Under the pieces are notes generated by a model that was not told the origin of the DNA, made no database searches, and saw only the letters and a list, made by a program, of their open reading frames with translations. Shown here piece by piece: positions 21,818 through 33,060 of a stretch of 64,000 bases of DNA; within the stretch, counting starts at the first letter, position 1; each line of letters opens with the position of its first letter. This stretch comes from Solicoccozyma terricola (taxonomy: Eukaryota; Basidiomycota; Tremellomycetes; Filobasidiales; Piskurozymaceae). The stretch lies in the NCBI GenBank assembly GCA_001600875.1, contig BCLD01000005.1, forward strand, positions 62,522-126,521. Direction: 5' to 3'. A program made the translations under genes and the position numbers.

Positions 21818-24800
21818 TTAGTACGTGTAGATGAACTGAAGAAAAGGGCGAATTTTCAGCCAGATGTTGGCAAGGTGAAAACCCGTCACGATTACTCACC
21901 TCATCATTCTGCACGTCAGTCAAATCCAAGAAGGCCTGGTCTCCAAGGTGAACGCCGTTTGGACCCTTCTCGCCATTCTCAGCAGAGTCGCCCTGAACGT
22001 ACTTGGCGTTCATCGATCGGTCAACAAGCTTGGCGGGCTTGCCATTGCGAGTTCGCTCGTTTTCTTTGAGCTTGTTGAGGAAGGCGAAGGTCGAGACGAG
22101 GGCGCTTTGAGAGGTTGAGAAAAGCGTCAGCCTTGCCGGCGGCTAGGGTACTTCCATCACACTGCCGTCCTCACATAACGATGGCACCACTGGCTACAAA
22201 CACGCCGAGAACAGCTGACAAACCAGTGTGATATAGGGGAGCGTCCTTCGAGTTGAAGACGATGGGGCCTTCAGAACAAAATCAGGTATTACCTGTATCA
22301 GGAAGCAACCCTGGCAAGAGCATCCCAGTCCCTATACTAACCGACAATGTTACCGACCGAGCTTCCGGCATTGTACATGGACAATGCCAATGACTTCTTC
22401 GTGTGACCGGCAGTGTTAGCAGTCACTGCAATTGAACACATTCGTCAGTACTTTGCCTTGTGTTGGCAGGTGTAAGATCCAACTCACACCAACTGACCAT
22501 CAACGGATTGCCAGCGAAGAGGAAGGCAATGAGGCTGAAACGAACACNTGTTAGACGACCTGAGCCGAATCACACTGCTGGACTCACTAGTAACCGAAGA
22601 GCAATGGTCCGGTGTCCTTCGAGGTCCTCCCGAGACCGTACAAAAGGGCCGAACCAACAATGCATGGAATGATNAAAGCGATCAACATGGCGCTCTTCTT
22701 GCTNAGTTTGGTAGCGGCAAAAGCGAGGCCGAGAATGCAGCATATTTGGACAAATCCTGGTGGAAATAGATGGGATGCCAGTTGCAGATAGGAGTGACAA
22801 NGGTCGAAAAGCCATACCCNNCTCACCGAATGGAATGTTGAGAAGAATGGTGACGCGAGAGTCAAAACCGATACCCTTGATGATGAGAGGTCCGAAGACA
22901 TTCGACACGGCAGCTCCAAAATTGAGACAGAATGCCAAGGCGACAAAGAGCCAGATTTGAGGTGAAATCAAGGTTTCGACAATTTGCTTCCCCTTGATTT
23001 CCTCTGTGAACGAGGAGGACGGTACGAGCATGAGCTTTTTTGAGTGACGCGATGGAGAAAACACATATCCACTCACTGGTTTCAAGACCAGTATTGTTGT
23101 CTCGCAAACGCTCGATGGCCCACAGACGCTCTTCCGGGTTGAGGAATCGTGCCTCAGCAGGGTTGTTGTCGAGCAGCATGCTGTTTGAGGGGGGCTATGT
23201 CAGTTCATGCCAAGGCAGGTGATCTCGGATTGTGAATTTACAAGATGAGGGGTGCGGTGATCAGTGTGAGCAGCCCGACCAGAAGGAACAGGATCTGAAG
23301 GTCGAAAGCGATGGTTAAACCCTTTGGCTCTCCGATGCCAGACCACTGCGATTTCCTTGACACACCTGATAAACATATAATTTGCCTGAAGTAATGAAAG
23401 ACAGAGCCCAACTGAGGAAGGATCCAAACATTGAAGCGAGACCGCTGCAATGGAGAACACTAGACATCAGGACACATTCTCATTACTCCAACTCGCGAAT
23501 AGCAGCTCACTTCGCTCCGTACCACAACGCGACCCTCATGGGTTCTACAGACAGGACAAGATGTTTTCGCTCATGCTCTCGAACCACGTTCCACCGTTCG
23601 CTACTCACGTTCGCGTCGACGGTACCAGGTCATGGTGATTACGCCAAACAGTGGCAAAATTGCAGCCTCGAACAGACCCAAGAAGAATCGGTTGACAATA
23701 AGCGTCGTGTAGCTAAAGTGACATTCAAATGAGCGACCGCCACTCAAAGCAACGTTCTTCAGTGTACGCACGTCGTCGAAGCTGCCAGACCACACATGAA
23801 GGCTCCCCACAAGAAGATAAGGACGCTGTGCAAGCCCGAATTTGAAGTCAGAAACCCATATTATTGTTAAGCAGTCGGCTCTAGGATTTGCCACGCACAA
23901 CGCCAACCACCTGGTAGGAACACGGACAATGAGCAATGCCGTGATTGGCTGTATACCCAGCTGTGCCCAAAACCCTAATAATCGAGACACAATGAAACAC
24001 CTTGATAAATGACGTATTCGGAATCACTCTTTAACGCCTAATGGTCATTAGCTTACCAGCGGAGCCAATCAATGAGTACTGGTTTCCAACGAGGTGCTGG
24101 AGAAGCAATCAAGTGAATGGGATGAGTAGTCGCGTTGGTTTGACTGTCATGAATTCACATCGACTCACCGCTTCCGTCTGCATCCCGAAGGTGGCTCCAT
24201 AACCGATGCAAGACTGTCCCAGAAGGCACAGGCGTCAGCTTCATCTTTTCAAGGATACCTGCAGTCAGGCCAAGACGCCACATAGCGCCCCACCACCAAG
24301 CGGAGGGTCTCGAACGACCATGCCCACGGCGGAGCCGCTGAACCACATCGCCTTTGACCAAGTTTGAAGCAAGACTCACTTTGTCGAGGATCTGATCGGG
24401 GAATCCCAGGGTCAGTATAGTGTCCAGCGATGGATGGTTTCCAAGAGGACTAGAACAACTCACTTGCAAGAAGTAAACCCAGATGAGGATAGGAAGGATC
24501 CGACGGTCAATCTTACGCTTGACGATTTCGCTCTGCGCCACGTGGTCATGGGAGTCCTATGTTAGTGGCGATATATGATCTGATTCAATGCTACGTACGT
24601 ACCTGCTCGTCCGTCATCTGCACCCTCTGGTGAACATCACCCAAAACCTTGATAGCAGCGTCACTCTTGCCGACATGACGGTGGTGGTGGTGTCCAGCAT
24701 CAGCATCGACATGAGGAGTTGCATGAGCGTGGACCGGCGAATCGAGGTGAGAGACGGAACCCTTGTTTTCGCCCTCAGTGTCCTTGGAGTGATCGCTCAT
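21818..24800 (-). CDS. MFS transporter, Dal5 (allantoate permease) family
   Basis: This is a 12-helix major facilitator for small organic anions or amides in the plasma membrane. Splicing by GT-AG rules gives about 19 short exons and an open protein from MSDHSKDTEG to NDEFIYTY-stop. Family signatures in order are ILPILIWVYFLQ-ILDK, GYGATFGMQ, LVGNQYSLIGSA, VNRFFLGLFEA, ITMTWYRRRE, RVALWYGANG, DNNPAEARFLNPEER, FGPLIIKGIGFDSR, YNAGSSVGNIVG and FLDLTDVQNDE. The N-terminus is long, His-rich and cytosolic. Exon ILDK is only 12 nt (24391-24380), and the next intron is 166 nt, unlike the 45-85 nt of the rest. Single Ns at 22552, 22674, 22704 and 22801-22821 do not break it. Substrate specificity within Dal5-type carriers is not predictable here. 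Confidence 0.9.
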
Positions 24801-26239
24801 TGTGTTTCTGGTCTTTCAAAGTTGTGAATTGGAAGGTAATGTGTGGTGTACTGTTGTCGACTAACGTCGTCTTTGTTAAGTCAACTTGGAGCAAGGTGAC
24901 TGACTGACTCTCAAATTCAGAGGTGGAGGCCCAATTGAGTTCCCCGGAACTACAGTGAATAGAAAGTAGCGGTCCGAATTGGACATCCTGGGAGCCCGGT
25001 GATTTCCTGCAGCAGTCGAAAAGCTCGGCCAAAACTAAGAACTCGCAAAAACAACGAAATCACCCTCAAAAAGCTAAAGAAAGAAGCAGGTGGAGGCGAC
25101 TTCCGCGCACAACGTGTCCGAAAGTGCGACGAAGGGCGTCGGCGCTTGCTGCGAGATGCGGTACGAAAAAAATCGGTGATCAAAGTGCCTTCTCTCGCTT
25201 GGAATTACAGGTCGTGATGTTCCGATCGGTATCTTCCAGGCAAGGGAGAAAATGAGTTATTTCGCTGCCACGGCATTCTTCCCGCTGAATGGCCCGGCTC
25301 GCCTATGGTATGGTTACTCGTAGTTTCAGGAATCAACAGTTCCCGGCATTTACGCATTGTCCGGGTGGGTCAGACCCTCAACGGCGGCTGCTGTATCCCA
25401 CCTTCGCTGGGCAGTTGCACTGCCACTGATGTTGTGCTTGCACTTCTCAACTACCTTCATACGCCCGAAACCCGGTCTATTGAGCAAAGAGCAAAGGATC
25501 GCCACCTTTGGGTTTTGGCCGCAACTGCACTCGTCTCACCATCATCCGAATCTCTTTGAAGGGCGGTTCGCTTCGTAGGGCCCTAATTCCAGCTTCATCC
25601 CTCTGTCAAACAGCTGATTAAATATGTAGGCATCATTTTAGTTGCTGAGAGAGAGATCCCAGTTGGGTTGTAAGAAGAGAGGAAAAGCTATACGGAGAGA
25701 TGTAGGTGTATCGATCCGATGTAGGAAGCGATATAGGTGCAGCGTTCCAATGGCGCTACTTTAAGCGATGGTGGGTGTAGCTACATCAGTCACAACTGAC
25801 TGATGTGTGACTGATGTCTGACTGATGTGACTGATGAAACCAAAAAAAACAAAAATTGACTGGTGGAGGGAGCTACGTCGAGTGATCCGGATATATCCGA
25901 GAACCGGAGCGGAGGTCCATTGAATGTCGCTTACACATAAGCAGGTATGGCTGATGGTTGTCAGTCCCGAGATTCGAACCCTGAGACGATGTGAATGTCG
26001 CAAGAAGGCATATGATAGGTTGTGCCCGAATGGCAGAACGAGACTTGTATTTCAGAGTTCTCACTGTTTGGCATCTATTGGTTTCTCCTTACCGACCACT
26101 GATTCACATTTTCTATACACGTCAACGTCAATGTTCTTTGATTACTTAGATTTTGATGAATGGAGCGAAATTTGAACACTATCTCTGCACCCATGGGGAT
26201 ATACGAGTTTGTGAGTCAGGCTGTGGAATCGTACCAAAT
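24801..26239. other. Intergenic with a 9-bp tandem repeat
   Basis: The left part is the upstream region of the permease. A possible LTR-C scrap (TAGTTGCTGAGAGAGAGATC) lies near 25640. TGACTGATG-type units repeat about five times at 25797-25836. A tRNA-like GATTCGAACCC on the plus strand (about 25972) does not fold into a tRNA. Confidence 0.5.
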
Positions 26240-26425
26240 TGTTAAGACAGGGTGTTTATGGAAACGTGTCCGTAAGACTGTCAGCGAGTCTGGGTCAGTC
26301 TAGGATTCATCAGTATAAGATAGGATGCAAGTGTGTCAGAAGGAACCTCGTCTGGGACCACATAATATACAGGTTATCAAGCCAGAGATGTAGTAGATGT
26401 CGGAACCACAGTCATGTGACTGTGG
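26240..26425 (+). mobile_element. Partial LTR-A
   Basis: It starts TGTTAAGACAGGG and matches LTR-A through the GTCAGTCTAGGATTCATCAG block to about 26400. There the similarity is lost at a 20-bp palindrome CCACAGTCATGTGACTGTGG (26406-26425). The LTR end TTCGTAACA is missing. Confidence 0.75.
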
Positions 26426-26539
26426 AAGCGTCCCAACCCTTTTCCATCTCAACTCCTCGGAACCCCCATATCCTCTCTTTTCTCATCCCTGCATCATAGA
26501 GTGCATTGTACTGAGATAAAGAAGGATAGTGTTATACCA

Positions 26540-26765
26540 CAATACTGCGTTCAACAGATTGAAGCCGGGACACATGCTCAGCTGCCTTGCGATCAGCGTC
26601 CAAGCCTGCCATGGGGCTGAACCATCGGTTAGACTGCTCGATTGCCGCTTTCTCATCTCTTGTCCAGCTGGGGGTGGTGAAGAATACATCGGTGAGGGGA
26701 ATTCAGGCGTTCTCCACGGCGTGGTGCACCTCTTCGCTCGTGAGAGCGTCGGCTTCCCCAGACCC
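26540..26765 (-). pseudogene. Unidentified coding remnant
   Basis: The minus-strand frame reads ADALTSEEVHHAVENA, then TGA, then IPLTDVFFTTPSWTRDEKAA, EQSNRWFSPMAGLDADR and KAAEHVSRLQSVER. It looks like real protein but I cannot name the family. The internal TGA and the lack of flanking exons suggest a fragment. Confidence 0.3.
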
Positions 26766-27614
26766 CACGCCACGCGAAAGGCGCGAAACAGAGGTGCTTG
26801 ACTATGGTTGTCTATGGCTATTCGATATATTGCGGACGGATAGAAACCGATATGGGGCGTGAAAGAACAGCAGGTTGGATCATAACGGTTTCTAGAAGTA
26901 GAGGGTGCCCGTTAATTCGTAGCGAGATACCTATTACATGCGCTATTCTTGTCCGCTTCCGTGGTCAGCTGTCTGCGGTATTTCGATCCCAACTGCCAAC
27001 ATTTGCGGATGCATGCTTGCTTGCCCAGAACGTAGCGTTTGGATGTGCTGGACCTACACTTCTTCTTCGGATCAGAGAAAGGTATACGTGATCAGAGTGG
27101 TTCAACATTCTTCTTCCCCTCTGTAATCGACTTCTGTTGTAGGGGCGTAACCATGTCGGATAGCCTCCCACCACCCTTGCTAGAGGCGGTGACATTGTCC
27201 GACTTTCCCTTCAAGCAGATCACAAACGACGCTCTACTAGCGCAAACCACAGCTGCAATGGCAGCAACCGGGTGGAGAGCCTGCGAACGATGTCTGTATG
27301 AGGAATCACGTCTATTTTCTCACTGCGCCAATAGATCCAGACCGAGTGTTCTGCTCTCATCTATTGCTCCCTGTTCGTGATTGGGGTACCGCCCCCCCAC
27401 CACCGCGGAAGCTCTCGCGCGCATCCGTGCCCGAGAAAAACCTAGCGCTGGCTACACGTACAATGAGAATCGGTGATCAAGGACCTTCGCTTGCTGATCA
27501 TGATACCAGGATAGAAGAATTCCGACTATGATGCCTACTCTTAGTCCGGTGAGACACTCTCCGAACGACTTTCTGAATTTCAGTACGCCCTCCCACATCA
27601 CCTGAACCCTGACA

Positions 27615-28539
27615 ATGTTGGAGCCCGCACCTCCCTATCATCTGGTCCCCGGGCATGACACGAACGGTTCGCGTGTCGCAGAGCAATTACCTCGATACTG
27701 GTGCCATGTAAGGCTGTAGCCAGGCTGTACCCACAATCCTGCCTCTGACAACTGCGTTCAGGTGCACTCGGAAGGATGGCTACCCATCAAAGTGGAGATT
27801 ACTGAGTACGGTGCTCGATGGTCAATGGAGGAGTGGAAACTGCGGTATGTAGTTCTCCATGGAACCTCACTGCGGCTATATTCGCCATCAAGTGCGAACA
27901 ACCGCACTATTATGGAAGGTAGCATGGAGCAACCTGACTCCAGGGACGCTGGCCAAGTGCGAATTAATCCAGGACCCGTCTTGTACGGTGTCGACCTCGA
28001 TCCGTCTACTCCATCCTATCCCAAGCCTCTTCGGAGCAAATTGATGTGGTCCCACATCCGAAATACTGTCAGCAGTCACCTGCATGGGATTGTAACGGCA
28101 CGCTCTCAAAACCAAGCAGAAGAAGACGGGAAAGACCAATATTCGGTTCTGTCCGGAGTAGCATGTCGCACAAGGCATGAGGGGCTACAAGAAGGACTGG
28201 GCCATCCTCTTGCATATGCAAGAATCAAAGTGACTCTCGACCAAGCCTTGACACTACAGTATGCCCAAATGGGACTTGCTGATGACATTGATGGCCGGAG
28301 TAATGTGCTTCGAATGAGAGCACAGGGAGAACAGTTCCTGTTGGACACCCAAAGTGACGAACAGTGTGAGATGTGGTCAAACGTAAGAGATCCACTGCGA
28401 AGCAATATATTCCGTCGCGCTTACGTCTTTTCATCAGGCACTTCAGGCGGCCATTGGCGTTTCTCTGGATCTCGATATTCGTTGGTTCCCCCACAATCGT
28501 TTGCCAATACTCAGGAAAAATCAAGGTATAACTTTGTAG
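27615..28539 (+). CDS. PH-domain protein
   Basis: Three exons join cleanly: 27615-27707, 27762-28382 and 28438-28539, with introns of 54 and 55 nt (GTAAGG/TTCAG and GTAAGA/ATCAG). The product is about 271 residues. It shows the PH pattern of basidiomycete proteins: LPRYWCH-VHSEGWLPIKVEI, WKLRYVVLHGTSLRLYSP, LYGVDLD and then MRAQGEQFLLDTQSDEQCEMW for the last strand and C-terminal helix. LQAAIGVSLDLDIR follows. Such domains bind phosphoinositides or partner proteins at membranes. An upstream ATG (27153, MSDSLPPPLLEAVTLSDF) and the stretch 27295-27520 look coding and may be earlier exons, so the start is the least certain point. Confidence 0.7.
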
Positions 28540-28983
28540 GAACATGGAGATGCTTATACAGAAGGAGCACTGTGTATCAAGGAGTATGCAATGGCTTCAT
28601 ACCCCTCTTAGCGTGAACTTGACACGAGCAATCACGTCGAATTTACTGATTTTCAAGGCGAACGATCAACCCCTGAAGGGGTAGCTTTGAGCTTATCATC
28701 CGGTATATCCTTGCTGCCCTACCTCAGCCTGACAAAAAATGGATTGCTGTAACGAGGCCGCTTGGTCAACTATCTGTGTTTGAACGCTCCTCAACGTGAT
28801 GAGAGGATGGGTAGGACGGGTGTTCACTCGGACGGCCGCGCTCTTTTACGATGTCTCTGGTATCCTTGGCAACTGGATGGAAGAACTCGCAACCGAGGAA
28901 AAGGTTGATAGAGGTAGTCCAAACTGCTGGAACCGAGGTTGCTCTATCCTTTGGTTAACAGACTGAGTTTGCACGCCTGATGT

Positions 28984-29245
28984 TCATGATGCGATCGTGG
29001 AGAGCTGGCAGACCTCACACATGGTCCATTTTGTACCGAAAGTCAGAGAGGAGACGCCGGTGATCCTGTTAGGAGTCTCCACGATGATGACCGGGTTGGT
29101 TCCAAGGACAGCCTGTCTTTCGCTACGCATGACCTCGTTAGTTCTGGCAAGCATTTCAGTCCGCGCGTGGGAGAATTGTTCGGCCCAGGAAACCTCAACG
29201 TCGTGTTTATGGCCGCTTTGATAAAAACCCTTTCGGTTCGGTTCC
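28984..29245 (-). pseudogene. Unidentified C-terminal coding segment
   Basis: The minus-strand frame gives HDVEVSWAEQFSHARTEML, TNEVMRSERQAVLGTNPVII and ETPNRITGVSSLTFGTKW, ending TIAS-TGA at 28984. Codon choice and composition look genuine, but I do not know the family. Upstream exons on the minus strand are not evident. 28540-28983 is empty of recognisable features. Confidence 0.3.
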
Positions 29246-30330
29246 CCATAGGAACATTTTCTTGTTCGACCTTGAGTTTGGGGCCAAAGTGGCGAAAGTC
29301 AAGGAATAAGAGCCTGGAGCGGTATTAATTGATGCGGAAAGTGAGCCTGAGGTAAATTGCAATGTATTGTAAGAAAGTGAGGAGGTGAGTGTTGACTTGG
29401 GTTTTGGCGGTGAACCATCGGGGAATAGGTCGAATTTGGGTTCTGTGTTTTCTACATCCTGTGTAAGCCAAGCCGAGCGTGAAGAGTAAGCCCCGGTCCC
29501 AACGCCTCTCATTTAGGTTGCCGGACGTCTAGACGACCGGTGATGAGGCTCACCTGGAAATGCTCAATTCTTCAGACTCGATCCAATGGAATGAACGGAA
29601 TGTAAACAGTTGGGGTTAGTTCCCATGTCTGCGTAAAGTCAAGCAATTCATAACCAAAAAAAGGGAAGGGAAAAATTCACCTGACTTTGATGATATCCTC
29701 ATTGGGAGAAGTGATAATTACGAAAATAAAGCTCCTGTTTACAATATTTGATAATATTTAATAGATGAGACAAGATCTTCGCAGCGTGCAATACGGGTTT
29801 TCAAAACGGACCAGGTAAAGTATCTCCTCTATTGGCGATTCGTCTGGTTGCCGCGATGCATTTGAGTTGCTCATTGGATTCTTCAAGAGTTTCGACTACT
29901 TCGACTCCTCTTTGGTGCTTACTTCCTGGCAAACCTTGCCACTGAAGAAAAAGAAACAGTCGGTGGAGAGAAATATGATACATCAGCGCCGGAACGTTCT
30001 GGAGCTTCAACGACGCGAAATCTCTGGACTGATACTTACGAGGCCGTCCATGAACTTCATGATGCGTAGAAAGACGCGCTTCAACCTGATCAGGTGGGAG
30101 TATGGGAGTACTTCTGAGAGTCGATCGGTGATTCTGGTGGCGATTGAGAGTGGGGCGAGAATCTGCTTGGGTAGATAATGTTTATACGCGCAATGGCCAG
30201 TTGGGTACTAGGTTCGGGAAACTGCCCGTGCCCAAACGCGGAATTCCACATGCCCCGGAATCACAGCGGGAACTCCCCCGGGTACCATGCTTCAGCAATC
30301 GCTAGCAGAGCGCCGATGCCCCCCCCCCCC
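29246..30330. other. No identified gene
   Basis: A short plus-strand frame near 29930-30070 (EEKETVGGEKYDTS) could be a leftover N-terminus of the sugar transporter that follows, but it does not connect. The right end has a C12/T7 homopolymer at 30319-30338, where the transporter reading frame begins abruptly. Confidence 0.4.
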
Positions 30331-30344
30331 CTTTTTTTCCCCTC

Positions 30345-31466
30345 CTCGCTAGGCGGGTGGTGGCTGGTTCGCAAGTGGCGTTTCGTCGACGCCAAGGCGA
30401 CATTGTTTCGAAAGGCAAAGAAAGGGTACTATGATGACAAGAACCTTGACGGCTACATTGCCGATATGCACCACACCGATCTTGTGGAAAGGGTTGAAAG
30501 CTCTCAAGGGTCGTACAAGGAGTGCTTCACCGGGACTAACCTTCGCAGGACCGGGATTGTGAACCATATCGCATCGCTAGCCTGTCCCTGATTTGTGCCT
30601 CGATGAACAGTCTGCGATGTTTCCAGTGTCGAGTCCGCAGGATTCAGCACCAACGCCGCATTCAATCTCAATCTTGTTGAGAGCTTCATGTTCATCTTCG
30701 GTACAATGGCGCGTGGGGTCTGTGAGTTGCCAGCAACGGAATCCGATCGTTGTAGTCACGCTGAGTCTTCTCCACCTCCAGTGCTTCCATACGTTGGTCT
30801 GCGAAAGATCTACATTGGAGGCTTGTTATCAGTTGCAGCTTGTCTCCTCGTCGTCGGCGTTCTCGCGTGTGGTGAAGTGACGAGAGGCAAGCAAATCACC
30901 CAGGGAGTCATGTTGATAGTGATCAATTTCGTTTACAACGCTTCGATGGGACCGCTTAGTGAGTTGTCCATTGTCATGTCACCCTCTCCTCACCGGCGCT
31001 GATGAGAACCCTGTAAAAACAGCCTATACAATCTCGGGCGAGATTCCATCTTCAAGACTTCGCTCGTGCACAATTGTCCTCGGTGGCGGACTTTACGTCC
31101 TCGGGGGTATCATCAATGGCCAGATGACCCCGCGCATGTTGAGTGCGACCGCTTGGAACTGGGGTTCTAAGTCCGCTTTCTGGTGGTTGGGCAACGTTCT
31201 TGGCACTATCTGGACCTTCTTCCGACTTCCCGAGACCGGCGGCTTGACATTTGAAGAACTTAACATTTTGTTCGCTAACAAGGTCCCGACCAGGAGATTC
31301 AAGGAGACTGTCCTCGATGGTACGTCATTCCCATTTCCATGGGATCACTATTGAGTGTGGCAGCTGACTGAAATTGTGATGTGCGGATACAGGGGCTGCA
31401 ACGAAGGTTCTAGGGAACTCGAGCCTATTGCGACGAGAAGAAAATCGGAGGCGACGAGCACGTTGA
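30345..31466 (+). pseudogene. MFS sugar (alpha-glucoside type) transporter, 5'-truncated
   Basis: Only the second half is present. GWWLVRKWRFVDAKA begins at the loop after helix 6. LVERVESSQGSYKECFTGTN, LRRTGIV, SAGFSTNAAFNLNLVESFMF, VGLRKIYIGGLLS, TISGEIPSSRLR, GIINGQMTPRM and FRLPETGGLTFEELN follow. Introns at about 30721-30780, 30959-31021 and 31320-31392 have GT-AG ends. The sequence between IV and SAG (30555-30635) is scrambled. In the last exon, the frame giving the natural acidic tail (EKKIGGDEHVETVHVLDN) is shifted from the spliced one. The first six helices are missing, so this is a remnant of a plasma-membrane sugar permease. Confidence 0.8.
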
Positions 31467-32274
31467 AACCGTTCATGTTCTCGACAATTAAGCAATGCAC
31501 CTACCTATTCGAGGAGAACCTGAGCGGGAAGATCGCTGATCACCAGTATGAGTTCTAGTACGGGGGAAGGAGATACCCAGTTACGTTTCGGTATTGGATT
31601 GACTGAACAAATTGTACTGTAACAATGCAAGAGACAACCCTCTATGGGATAGTATAATGGATAGGACAAGCGCAAACCCGAGCAATTTGAGAACTCGACT
31701 CATGTTGCTCTGCGATGTGAATCCGTATACCCGCTGGTTCATCTTTCCCACCCAGCAACAAGCCTGGCTGTAACACATCGGTGGAGATGCAGCTTGCGGC
31801 AAGCTTTGCTCACTCGGGTAGTTGTATGCCATGTCGGGCTGTGGGAAATTCTTATGGGATATTTTGGCAGGTTAAATTAGCTGCAGCTAACATATATGTA
31901 CCTGACAGAACTGCAAAGTAATGGAATCGAATGACTGTCGATCAAAGCGCCCACATGACTCGACTCGACAGGAGAGACGAAGTTCTGGAATTGCGCCGCA
32001 GGGCTGCCAAAGACGTGCACGTGGTGGTCGTATTGGGGAAACAGACAGTTAGCTTCCCAATCAACGTGCTCGAGGACACTCGGTAAACCCATCTCGCATC
32101 GTTGAGTTGATGGTCCAAAACGAAACACGATTTTCTCTGCTGTCCCAAAGACCCCTAAAATCTTATCAGGAAAATAAGCCCAACTGGAAGTCCCACTACC
32201 GTTGCCTTCCTCCCTCAGGAGTGCAGGCGGACTCTGATCATTTTGGGCAAGTATCGGTGGGAGAAGTTTGAGTT
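31467..32274. other. Intergenic, upstream of the SDR
   Basis: No gene is recognised. Short minus-strand frames with a hydrophobic stretch (31581-31832) have no supporting features. Confidence 0.45.
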
Positions 32275-33060
32275 ATGAGCGAGAGACCAGCCATAGTGCC
32301 GCCATCGGAGCGTCTCCGAGGGAAGGTCGCTCTGGTCACCGGGTCCAGCCGCGGCATTGGGCGTGCGATCGCCAAGCGCTTCGCCAGCGAAGGTGCTCTG
32401 GTGGCAGTCCATTACGGACAAAACGACGCCGCCGCGGCTGAAACTGTCCAGGCTATCAAAGGGGCTGGCGGCCGGGCTTTTGCGATCAAGGCAGATCTGC
32501 CCAGAGAAATCATGAAACTCTACGAGGAGCTCGAAAGCGAATTGACCAAGCACACCGACAGTCCCAAGTTCGACATCCTCGTCAACAACGCGGGCATTAA
32601 CACCATCTTGAACATGGAAGCCATCACCGAGGAGCAGTTCGACCGCACCTTGGCGGTCAACATCAAGGCTCCATTTTTNATGATGAAATATGGCCTGTCA
32701 CGCATGCGGGACGGCGGCNCCATCATCAACGTTTCATCCACGGCGTCGCGCGTGGCGTACCCGGAATCGAGTACATATGCGTTGACGAAAGGTGCGATCG
32801 ATAATCTAAGCATCGCTCTGGCCAAGCAACTGGGCCCGCGTAAGATCACGGTCAACACCTTGGCGCCGGGCATGACGTTGACTGACATGACCGAAGCGCA
32901 GCTGACACCGGATGTTGCCCAGTATTTCTCGACACTCACGGCGTTAGGTCGCTTGGGTCAGCCAGAAGACATTGTAGGGGCGGCCACCTTCTTGGCATCT
33001 GAGGATGCACGCTGGGTCACTGGGGCCTATCTCGAAGTCAGCGGCGGTATGCTGATCTAA
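32275..33060 (+). CDS. Short-chain dehydrogenase/reductase, intronless
   Basis: A single uninterrupted frame of 261 residues starts at the first in-frame ATG. It shows the classical SDR plan: KVALVTGSSRGIGRAIAKRF (TGxxxGIG cofactor loop), an acidic-free second strand VAVHYGQND that favours NADPH, DILVNNAGINT, the catalytic Ser in NVSST, Tyr and Lys in YALTK, and a C-terminus ending VSGGMLI. The substrate is unknown; FabG-like ketoreductases are the nearest pattern. Two Ns at 32680 and 32719 hide one residue each. The neighbouring multi-exon genes are split every 20-70 codons, whereas this gene has no intron and is visibly GC-rich. Bacterial origin is an inference. Confidence 0.9.
   Translation: MSERPAIVPPSERLRGKVALVTGSSRGIGRAIAKRFASEGALVAVHYGQNDAAAAETVQAIKGAGGRAFAIKADLPREIMKLYEELESELTKHTDSPKFDILVNNAGINTILNMEAITEEQFDRTLAVNIKAPFXMMKYGLSRMRDGGXIINVSSTASRVAYPESSTYALTKGAIDNLSIALAKQLGPRKITVNTLAPGMTLTDMTEAQLTPDVAQYFSTLTALGRLGQPEDIVGAATFLASEDARWVTGAYLEVSGGMLI

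Noticed and set aside
25930..26045. tRNA gene on the minus strand
   Set aside because: Only GTTCGAATC fits; the T stem has mismatches and no acceptor or anticodon arm forms.
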